Part shown: one piece after another, positions 55,557 to 64,000 of the stretch
Layout of the letters: every line of letters begins with the position of its first letter
How positions within the stretch are numbered: position 1 is the stretch's first letter
Origin: Plasmodium coatneyi
Taxonomy: Eukaryota > Apicomplexa > Aconoidasida > Haemosporida > Plasmodiidae
Length of the DNA: 64,000 nucleotides
Direction: 5' to 3'
NCBI RefSeq assembly: GCF_001680005.1
Contig: NC_033565.1
Location: 291,501-355,500, forward strand
Program-made: the position numbers and the translations under genes
The notes under the pieces: generated by a model
What the model saw: the letters and a program-made list of their open reading frames with translations, nothing else
Databases searched by the model: none
Told to the model about the DNA's origin: nothing

Positions 55557-56130
55557 TTCATATATTACTGTCAACGCACTAATTATATACGTATTTAGTT
55601 AGCACAAATATTCGCAAAGAAAAAAAAAAAAAAAAATTTCTCCTTATTAGTATTGTACTAAAATACAGAAGAAAACGTCCAAAAAAATCCGGAGAGTGTC
55701 AAAATAATTACAGAAATTGTACTCCGCGGTTTCTACATTTAGAGAAAGAACCGCATGCACAGTTTGCCATGAAGCGCGCATAAATTGTAGCAATTATAGG
55801 AACTCTGTTAAATTTAAGAAAAGGTGGAAAAAGTAAAAAATGTTAGTCCAACAGTTTTACACCAATTTCTAACTATAAAATGAGAGCAACCGATTGCACA
55901 TTAGCAAATATTGCCAAGGCGCACAGGTAATCCTAGTAGTACCTAGCATAAGCCCTAGAAATATCTAGAACAATCCTGCGAATACCTAGCATTGCCTTAG
56001 CGACGTGCCTCCACACTAAGATAAAAAAATTCAGAAAATATACGAAATGTTGTGCATGTTAAAAAATCGCTCTCTTCTTTTATTTGTACAAAACCTACAT
56101 TTTTTTATCTTTTTATTTAAAAAAAAAAAA
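55557..56130. other. Intergenic region, no supported gene
   Basis: Spacer with an A run at 55620-55636. At about 55940-56000 there are four loose copies of a CCTAG(C/A)A motif (AATCCTAGTAGTACCTAGCA and onward). Nothing else was recognised. Confidence 0.5.
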
Positions 56131-56406
56131 TTAGTGATTTATATTTGTTCGGATCATCCATCTGTCGTTACATTTCTTCGCTTTTTTTGTACCGTTCGAT
56201 GAATTTCTGCAGTGACCCGCGTATTCTCGAATCTGCGCTTGCACAATGTATACAATTGTGCACATGCAGTAAAAGTGTTTCTCCGATATTATGCGTCCGA
56301 TTTTCTTCCCATTTTCCACAGATTTTCCACTCAGATAGGCCACCTCCAAAATGCCATCATTCCACACCCGTTCTGTGTGCACATGTTTACGCATTTCGTC
56401 ATGCAT
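56131..56406 (-). CDS. Doubtful small gene; N-terminus resembles the Cx9C protein CMC2
   Basis: A minus-strand ATG at 56406 opens MHDEMRKHVHTE, which resembles the start of CMC2, a mitochondrial Cx9C cytochrome-oxidase assembly protein whose N-terminus has M-H, then H-x-H-T-E. The frame continues 91 codons but lacks the twin Cx9C pattern. In another frame of the same strand a protein-like C-terminus appears (CASADSRIRGSLQKFIERYK, then KSEEM and a stop at about 56173) that better matches the CMC2 end, with one expected Cys replaced by Ser. This suggests introns I could not place, or a frameshifted relic. Only the general position is claimed. Confidence 0.3.
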   Translation of the reverse strand: MHDEMRKHVHTERVWNDGILEVAYLSGKSVENGKKIGRIISEKHFYCMCTIVYIVQAQIREYAGHCRNSSNGTKKAKKCNDRWMIRTNINH

Positions 56407-56465
56407 CTTTCAAAAAATGAATAATTTGTCAAAACGCACCGGTAGATTTTCCAGGGGGGTGCATA

Positions 56466-56622
56466 CAACGGATGTGCATGGAACGGATTTGTATGCAACA
56501 GATGTGTATGCAACGGATTTGTATGCAACGGATATGTATGCAACGGATATGTATGCAACGGATATGTATGCAACGGATGTGTATGCAGCGGATGTGTATG
56601 CAACGGATGTGTATGCAACGGT
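56466..56622. repeat. 15-base minisatellite, GTATGCAACGGATRT
   Basis: About ten head-to-tail copies of a 15-base unit (GTATGCAACGGATGT with A/G and T/C variants), starting as GTGCATACAACGGAT and ending before GTAAGC. Because 15 is a multiple of 3 the array stays open in several frames on both strands. The plus strand reads YATDV repeats; the minus strand reads SVAYT or HIRCI repeats. This explains the overlapping open frames here. Confidence 0.92.
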
Positions 56623-56924
56623 AAGCAGAACAGATAAAAAAAAATGTATTTTTCTGCAATTAAATGGAATAATTGTCGAACATTCGTTCTTTTTAACAGA
56701 ACTGGTATTTCTTTCTATTTCGTTTTGATTCTTCCTGTTTTGTTCTGTTCGACCATTTTTTCTTCCCAACATTACTGTCTGCCATTTCGAAGTAAAGAAA
56801 AACCACACTTTTTGTACCAAAAATAAATAAAATACTACACGATGTGAACGTTAACATAAATATAACTGAATTTTGTGAAATCTAACGTCACAAAATTGAA
56901 TGTTTACTCCTTTTGTTCGCTTCG

Positions 56925-57373
56925 TTATCTACACCACTGATTGGCACACTTCTTTATAGACAGATTATCCCATTCGAGAATGTTCTTTTTTTCCGTTTCG
57001 AAATTTTTATATGCATAGATGTCCACCCACTGTGCGGGTAAATTTATTGGAAGTCTTCCACCTCCCCTTTTGTTGCATCCTAACTAACTCGTTTTGAAAA
57101 TTCTGTTCGTCCTGTTCGATGTAGAAGCTTCGTCCTAGTAATAATTTACAAATGCGTGTGAGCGTATTTACGTGTATGTGCGTGCGTCTGTTAGTGAACA
57201 AAGGGGGGCTTCTGTCATGCAGGATGGTGTGCACCCCTGCATAGGCACATGCATGTAACTACCTACGTGCGTATTCGTTCTTGTGTGTGTGCATGGGTTA
57301 GTGAGGTGGAGAAGCGGTGCCTGCCACGCTTACGCCTCCGCACTGTCAGCACATTACTCACCAAGTCGTACAT
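56925..57373 (-). CDS. Small two-exon gene or pseudogene with an in-frame TAG
   Basis: Exon 1 would be 57373-57362 (MYDL, ending at a canonical GTGAGT donor). Exon 2 would be 57134-56925, beginning after TTACTAG in the same phase. Exon 2 reads DEASTSNRTNRIFKTS, a TAG, then LGCNKRGGGRLPINLPAQWV and on to SIKKCANQWCR with a TAA at 56925. The part after the TAG looks firmly protein-like. A different frame over the first part of the exon (GRSFYIEQDEQNFQNELVRM) is also protein-like, so a frameshift or an alternative splice could equally explain the stop. The family is not recognised. It is divergent from the POLD3-like gene 68 bases away. Confidence 0.35.
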
Positions 57374-57441
57374 TCTCTACATGAACAATTCTTCATTAAC
57401 AACTGAAAGAAAGCCTCATTTTGAGTTTTCCAAAAAAAAAT

Positions 57442-60400
57442 ATGCGAAGTTTTAACAGCATATCGAACACACAGCAGCTGCTCCATTTCTTCGATTCACT
57501 CATAGCCGACGGATATATTGTAAACAGGAAAAAAATAAAATAAAATACATATATACATTTAAATCGTTACAGATTTTCTGGAGAGACAACGAGATAGCGT
57601 CATTCGTGCTGTAGCAGTGTGTAACAAACGTGGATCATCTTTTTGATGCGTTGAACCACGCGAATAAGTTTCCCCCCCTGCCTATGTCACGTAGTTTACA
57701 CTTCTCAAATGGACACGTTCACATGCATATGAGCATATACTATATGTGTTGTGTAACACCGTCAAAAATAGAGCTAACATGTTTGCAGTTTTGTTAAAAG
57801 ACCCCCTCAAAGAAACACGCCTTCTTCTCCTATTTAGATTACCATACTGGGCGTCAAACATGTGTTGAAGTTATCTTCAGATTTGTGTCAAAAGTGAGTG
57901 AAGGCAATTCACACTCGCGTGTGTTCATACATTCGTGCATAAAGATTGTTCATTTGTTTCGACATATCATCTGAAAAAAGAAAAAAAAAAATTGTCATTT
58001 TTCTATTCCTCCTGTGTATGTATGAACTCTCGGTTTTGTTCCTTTCCCTACCATGCCAATCATCTACTCCTCTGTGACGACTCTACTTATGATCGCTTCC
58101 TTCCCTTTTACATTATCCTCTCCCTTTTAGATTCATCTTGTTCTATTTCCAACAAAGGAAGGACCAGCTACGCCCCATTTATTTGGTTCAAGGAGTTAAT
58201 AAGTACAAGACCGAATACATTTGTTCCATTTTTCACGAGAAGGACACTCTGAGTAATAACCCATTTTAAGCTCGCCACGGTAGCAGTGGTGACGACTGTG
58301 GCGGTAGCTTCAGTTACCACATTCGATACCCCCATCAACATTGTTACGTCCCTTTTATAGCGGGTTCCCCACCTTTAAAATTTTCATCACTGAAACCCCC
58401 CCTTAGGAATGCTAAGAGAGGGTAGCTACAGTGTAAATCTCTACGGCGTACACTCGAATAGAAACATGGCAAATTTGTCCGCACTATGGAAGAAGGTAAG
58501 TGCACGGTAGACTTGAGCATGTATTGTTACGTGTAAAGCTGTGGTGCAAGTTGCGCTTAAGAAACTGGACCACTTCTTTTACATATCGGTGTCTCTGTTC
58601 TGTTGGATTATTTTTGTTTTTATTTCTCTGTCCTCGAATTGCTCCTTCCAGGAATTGAATGAGATCCACAAGACATATCAGAAGGACGCACGCGGACAGC
58701 CCATCATCCCACAGTAAGTGCATGTGCATATGTACATTACTTCAACCTTCGTCTGTAGTGAAAAGCAAATAATTCGTATCTGTTCGTTCTACTCCTGTGG
58801 AGTGAAATGAGAGTGCTAATGTACCAACCTGCGTGCGCTACATTTGACATGCTTTTTCCCCCCGTATACACACCCTTGTAGATTCTCTAACATGCTCCTC
58901 ACCGATGTGAAGGCCAAAATAGACCAATATTGCCCCAACTCAAAATATCAGTTTCCGCACATTATGTATATAGCTGACAAGGAAGATGAGAAAAATATCA
59001 ACTTTGAGCCCAGTGTAGGAAATGCTGGTACTAATGAGAACAAGAATGGAATGTGGGGCAGGAACTGCAACAATTTCAGACCTGGTACTCAATATATAGA
59101 CATGTATTTTAGAAGGAAGATTCCTGAAGAAGAGAAAATTGATGCTTTCCAATTTAAAGAGAGTAACGAATATAAGCCTGTAGCTCCACAGGGAATGCAT
59201 CAAATGATGGGCACAAATTACTTCCATAATATGGTTGGTTACAATTATGGGACCAAACAGGAGGACACTAATTTTGGCGAAAAGATTCCTCACGTGTATT
59301 GTCAGACCAACGTGAGTGACGCTAACTTCGAAAACAACAACTGGAAGTCCTTCATGGCGCGCATGATTCAAAGTACGAATGCAAGGATCGCTGAGAATAA
59401 TATGAAGGAGAGAAAAAATCTTGGCAAGAAACGAAAGCCGAACAGCTATGCTTATTTTTCCAACGCCAAAAGGGAATGTACCGTGGAAGATATAATAAAC
59501 GCAAATGTGAACAAACCGAATAGCGGAATGAAACCAAAGGCTGGCACTGTGGTGATCACTATGAACAACGCTGGACACGAAGATGAAGCTGTGGTCGTAC
59601 CAGGCAGAACATGTACAACATATGGAGGAGTGATTAGTGCGTTTCGTCATGCGCATACTGACTTACACCTGTGTGTTTCGCTTTGTGTGTATGCTTGTGT
59701 GTGTGTATCTACGCGCTCGTTCGAGGGGCCAACCTTCCCGCAAATAAAAATACCAATCCAACTTCTTTTCCCCTTTGACCCAAAACAGGGATAAAGGAGA
59801 ACACCTTCCCCAATGAAGAAGTTCAATATGACCAGAAGCACATGAAATTTCACGGTAAAGCCCACCCATTGATAATGAAAAAAAAAAAAAGAATAAACTG
59901 ACAGTTGATTACATGAGGGAGGAAATAAAAATGCAAAAAAGAGGGTGACAATGCTATGAACATGTACCACACTCGCCGGTACAACAATCGACCGAACGGT
60001 TAGAGAAGTTCTACCTTTTTGTGTGCACATATTCCCGTCCACATGGAAAATTCGCTCTTTCACCTAGCCCCATTCGTAGTGTCAAATAATTACCTGAACA
60101 TGAAAATGCACGATTTTGATAGCTCATACTGGGAAAAGCGTAAAAAGGAAAAAAAGAAAAAAAAAAGTCAAATTACAAATTGAGTGTTTTTCCCACACCT
60201 GCGGGAATGCACCCCCATCATTTTTTATCCCCGTTTCACCACCTGCACTTTAATTTGCCATTTTTGTTCCCCTCTACAGAATTAACGCAGAAGAAAACTG
60301 CCAGCAAAATCGTCTACACGGAAGAGGAAGCGCAAGATGTGATTAACGGAGTTACATGGGTAATTTAAAAATAAAATTGCACATGTTTATAAATACTAAC

Positions 60401-60842
60401 CTGATGCGAATTTTGTATCATGTGTTTTAACCACACACTGCCATTTTATTTATTCATTTTTTACTACCAATTCGTCCCCTTCTGGCAGGATCAAAGTGTA
60501 GACATGTTTTTTGAAAATGGCTACTTCGTTGTGGTTGACAAAGGCACACCTGAGATGAAAGAAGTCTCAATATCGCAAGAAAGGAAGAACAAAGGAAATT
60601 CCCCCTTCTACAATAAGAACAAGAAACACACTCAACAGACATTATTGACGTAAGTGGAGACGAAACGGACATGTGCGTGAGCACGTGCATGTGTATGTGA
60701 ATACCGAAGGGGGGCATAATCCCTCTGTGTGCTCCCCCCTCACATGCATTGCTTTATTAGCTTTTTTTTTTATGTGTATGCCCCCTTGACATTGTCTGTT
60801 TTCCTTCTTCCTCGCAGGAATTTTTTCAGGAAAGTTCCTTAA
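57442..60842 (+). CDS. POLD3: DNA polymerase delta subunit 3 (POLD3/p66-like), ten exons, C-terminal PIP box
   Basis: Exons, in compatible phases: 57442-57519, 57838-57893, 58131-58252, about 58407-58495, 58652-58713, 58882-59636, 59789-59854, 60280-60359, 60489-60649 and 60818-60842. The protein is about 497 residues. The N-terminal exons form a winged-helix region typical of POLD3/Cdc27 (LLHFFDSLIADGYI, VKHVLKLSSDLCQKF, then RPIYLVQGVNKYKT and YSVNLYGVHSN). A long charged linker with a basic stretch (KERKNLGKKRKPNSYAYFS) fills the large exon. The protein ends QTLLTNFFRKVP, a PCNA-binding PIP box (Q-x-x-L-x-x-F-F) at the extreme C-terminus, as in POLD3. It would link DNA polymerase delta to PCNA during replication. 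The large exon alone is easily missed as an unknown fragment. The family call is an inference from layout and motifs. Confidence 0.75.
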
Positions 60843-60976
60843 GGAGCACCAGTTAATGACGGACTGTTCTAAAGTTTGAGATTTTTCTCTCTTCCCTGCA
60901 GCAAGCCTTATTATTGCGCTTCCCAACGGTGCTCGCGCTTGCTTGGTTCACCTTTCCGCATGGAATAATTTATTCC

Positions 60977-61010
<34 letters not shown>

Positions 61011-61587
61011 GCTTCCTTTTTTTTTGAGTGCAGTATTTGAGTTTTATTATGTTCTAGTTTTTAAGTTTTGTCCTGCAACTTTGCTCTGCATTTTTTTTCC
61101 TTCTAGTGTGCGTCCCATTTTTATACTGGAATTGCTTATTCAATTTTTTTTTTTTTTTTTTAAAACCTTGTTCATTTTAACTGTTGTTTCGTTCACTCAA
61201 GTTTTCCAGCTTGGAAAAAAAGTAATTTTTATAAAAACGAATAAGTTAAACGTGTGAGTAAAAAGATCGTGTAGATCGTGGCTTGCTATATTGTACATGC
61301 CCTCGCATGGAGTCACACCGTTGACACAAGTATTTATATGCATGCCCACGGGGTTAATAATACGCTTAGAGCGGTAAGTGGGCACGCTAGTACGCTGTTC
61401 AGCCGGTATGCCATTTCGCTAATACGCGCAGACAGCACAGCACAGGCAAGGAAAATTTATGATAAGTGATGAAGATGCTTCTCACATGTGTAGTAAAGTA
61501 AAATAATGTACATGTACCTACGTATACAAGCGTGCACAGATAGTCAACACCTTTCACACACGTGGGGAGAAGTGCCTTCTGGGCGAA
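60843..61587. other. Convergent intergenic region, no supported gene
   Basis: This is the 3' spacer between the POLD3-like gene (+) and Hip (-). It has T runs of 29 at 60980-61008 and about 16 at 61145-61160. The open frame at 60943-61257 is poly-Phe from the T runs. Confidence 0.6.
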
Positions 61588-63331
61588 TCAGTTTTTGCCG
61601 TTGCAGCCGGGCTTCCCCATGTTTCCTAAATTGGAATTTTTTATGTTGTCAAATATGTTCTTGTACTTTGGGTCATTGGCATACTTGGACAGTAACTCGG
61701 GGTTGCTCATCATGTTTTGCATCATTTGGTAAAACTGCGGGTTGCTGAAGAGCTCTTTCATTTCTGGAGAATTTAAGTCTGGCATGCCACCTGGCATTCC
61801 GCCTCCCAATCCGCCAGGCATTCCTCCTAATCCGCCACCTAATCCCCCCGGCATGCCTCCTGGCATACCTCCTGGCATTCCGCCCCCCATGCCACCTCCT
61901 AGTCCTCCTGGAAATCCACCTGGGAAATTCATTCCACCTGGCATTCCGCCCCCTGGCATCCCTCCGGGCATTCCACCGGGAAATCCTCCTCCCATTCCGC
62001 CACCTAACCCACCTGGCATTCCTCCGGGGAAATCGCCAGAAAAGTCGGGTTGGCTGTAGGACGAATCTGAGGAATCAGAGTCGTAGTTTTCCCTCTTGCT
62101 GTTATCCTTATACGCCTTCTCTGCGGCTTTCTTAGCGGCCAACCTTTTCTTCAATTCCTTTTCCCTTTTTTTTCTTTTCTTTTCTTCCTCCTTATTAATT
62201 TTGTATCTTCTCTTCTCATAAATTTTCTTATATTTTTCTTCAATCAGTTTCTGCATTTCCCACAAATCGTCATCATAGTCGATTTTCTGTCCTTGCTCAA
62301 TATCAGCATGCGCACTTTCCCATTTACCCAAATATCTGTATGCCTTGGCTCTAACTTTATAAGCATTGGCACTATCTATGTTCAAATTTAGTGCCTCCGT
62401 GCAATCTTGTATGCAAGCTTTTGGTCTTTTCAAGCTTAACAAAACGGACGCCCTCTTTGTGTATATCATGGCTGATGGATTTCCAAAGGAAATTATTTTA
62501 TTGTATTTTTCTAAGGCTTCTTCAAATTTATTTTCTTGTACTAAATTTACAGCCTCCTCTTTCAACTTACAGATTTCTTCAATCACCTCTTCGGATAAAT
62601 CTCCTTCTATGGTTGGGGCTAAGGGGGGGCATTCAATTGTTTCTTCTTTCATTAAGTCTTCATCATTTTCTTCCACTTCCTCTTCCTCCTCTACTTCATC
62701 TTCCTCTTCATCGTCACTTTCCTCGTCGTCCTTTTCTTCATTGTGGGACTTTTCCTCAGTGCTATCTTCACTTGGAATGTGTTCATAAAAGTCCCTTTCC
62801 TTTGGCACCTTTCCACCGCAGCTTTCGATAAATTCCTTAAAAAAGGAAAACTCCGGCTTCTGCAAAATGGACGGGTCCTCCTTACAGAGCGACACAAACT
62901 CCTTCAGCTCTTCAACTGGAGGGGGATGAAGGGAAAATGGCGCAGAGACGTTAATAGTGGGGGAAAATATTTACCTAAGCGTGCCATGAAACGAACTCAC
63001 GCTTCCACACGTTGCAACTGCGCCACGTGGTATGCAAAATTGGAAACACGAAAGGGCGTTCATTTTATGCAATTGCTAAAAGGTACGATATGAACATCCC
63101 CCTGTTGGCTTCCACGGCTCGTTCATTTCTTATTGTGTACGTACACTCCATACATTTTGTTGCATACCCATGTAGGGTTAAAAAAAAAAAAAAAAAAGAA
63201 CATCCATCCATCCATACATACAAGCGCACAGTACGCATAAAAATATCCATCTGTAGCATCACATTTATGAGCAAATCGCCAACTTCTATCGCTCGAAGTT
63301 TCTCTCAATTCTTACTTTTGTTAGCATCCAT
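61588..63331 (-). CDS. HIP: Hsp70-interacting protein Hip (ST13), two exons
   Basis: Exon 1 is 63331-63316 (MDANK plus one base) and exon 2 is 62915-61588, with GTAAGA and CTCCAG splice sites, giving 447 residues. The joined start MDANKIEELKEFVSLCKEDP parallels the Hip N-terminus. In order: the dimerisation region, an acidic stretch (about 55-95), three TPR repeats (VNLVQENKFEEALEKYNKII, AMIYTKRASVLLSLKRPKAC and NAYKVRAKAYRYLGKWESAH), a charged helix (KKRLAAKKAAEKAYKD), a long Gly-Gly-Met-Pro repeat region, and a C-terminal DP/STI1-like domain (FYQMMQNMMSNPELLSKYAN). The protein binds the Hsp70 ATPase domain and stabilises its ADP state. It ends GCNGKN without an EEVD-type tail. The GGMP array is expanded and likely varies in copy number. 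Confidence 0.92.
61742..62059. repeat. GGMP-coding repeat array within Hip
   Basis: On the minus strand, runs of GGCATGCCAGGAGG-type units encode repeated GGMPGGM and GGLGGGM peptides. The plus strand of the same DNA stays open as a Pro-rich shadow frame. The repeat lies wholly inside the Hip coding exon. Confidence 0.9.
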
Positions 63332-64000
63332 TGTTGTGGGCACGTCAAAGGAGAAGACCAAAATGGGCTGATGAAAATGGCGCTCTTTTTTTCTCTGCAA
63401 TTATTGAGTAAATTCCAAAACGTGGTAAAAGTTTCACAATTGCTAGAGTAAAAAAATTGTTGGAAGTTGAAAAAGGCCTAAAGCAAAAATGTACTTTGCC
63501 AACACGTTCACAGGAGAGTAATGTAATGTTACATAAATTGAGGGAAGTAAATTCCTTAATGAACTACCCAAGTATAAAATAATGCAATTGCGATATGGCA
63601 ATATGATGCTATTCCTGGGCCCTTCTTTTTTTTTTCGTTTCCTTCTTTTAATTTTATATGGCGCGAAAAAATAAGGTGGAGTGCGTCGCCTTTTTCATGC
63701 AAATGGCAGTGCGCTCGTATAGTGCATGTAGGCCGAGGGGGCACATGGCCTTCGCATAAATACATAAGCGTAGTATAATATATATGCATATACGCACGTA
63801 CGTACTTTAGCGTATTCCCTTCAAGCCTCACCCACAGGACGATGTAGCCACCGATTTTTTCTCCTGAACATATGCACTTAACCTTTTTAGCTTAAAACTG
63901 CGTGGATGCAATAATGCCACAGGTCACTTAAAGTTAAAAATGGGAAAAATAATTTTTTTATCTACTTTTTTTTGTTTAATAAAAACAAGTTGCAGACGTT
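63332..64000. other. Right-edge region, no supported gene
   Basis: 5' flank of Hip. AT-rich with a T run at about 63628-63635. The frame at 63556-63831 on the minus strand has no motif. Confidence 0.55.

Noticed and set aside
60943..61257. Open frame with long Phe runs
   Set aside because: It is created by poly(T) tracts in the 3' spacer between two convergent genes.
61742..62059. Pro-rich open frame on the plus strand
   Set aside because: It is the antisense shadow of the Gly-Gly-Met-Pro repeat in Hip.

Overview
This window is nuclear DNA of a malaria parasite (Plasmodium) of the monkey-parasite group, most likely P. knowlesi and next most likely P. coatneyi. The evidence is moderate GC in the genes, long poly(A)/poly(T) runs between them, many very short introns with GT...AG ends, two genes of the kir/pir variant-antigen family, and internal blocks of degenerate telomere-type repeats (GGGTTTA/GGGTTCA), an organisation known from P. 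knowlesi. Gene models were built by hand from open frames, splice sites and intron phase. No similarity search was run, so family names rest on motif recognition.

Left part, 1-45 kb: a conserved housekeeping block. In order: a partial unknown gene (-), a Tic22-like apicoplast import protein (-) facing a CxxC thioredoxin-like protein (+), an FG-GAP/TIP-like membrane protein (+), a multi-exon secreted protein (+), a nucleostemin-type nucleolar GTPase (+), a cyclophilin (+), a small lysine-rich protein (+), actin-capping protein alpha in nine exons (-), a DHHC palmitoyltransferase in many exons (-), two small doubtful genes, a 547-residue unknown protein (+), eIF3e (+), an AP-1/2 beta adaptin (+), the proteasome assembly factor UMP1 (+) and the DEAD-box helicase DDX41 (-). 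From memory, unverified, this order matches the distal part of P. falciparum chromosome 5. The DHHC7 and CYP23 symbols lean on that.

Middle part, 45-55.6 kb: an AT-rich, repeat-rich island bounded by a tRNA-Leu(UAA) gene on the left and a tRNA-Glu(UUC) gene on the right. It holds two divergently transcribed kir genes. Between them lies a large inverted repeat made of degenerate telomeric repeats (two arms of about 0.55 kb around a core of about 0.1 kb). Further repeat arrays lie to the right: an A-rich array and a TTTAGGG-bearing 27-base satellite. This is the accessory part of the window.

Right part, 55.6-64 kb: housekeeping sequence resumes with small uncertain genes on the minus strand and a 15-base minisatellite. 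A ten-exon gene follows that I read as DNA polymerase delta subunit 3 (POLD3/p66-like, ending in a PIP box), and then the Hsp70-interacting protein Hip (-).

Functions represented include translation initiation, ribosome biogenesis, vesicle coats, proteasome assembly, RNA helicase activity, DNA replication, actin-filament capping, protein lipidation, apicoplast import and redox, and variant surface antigens. Adjacent genes are independent transcription units, as is usual in this genus.
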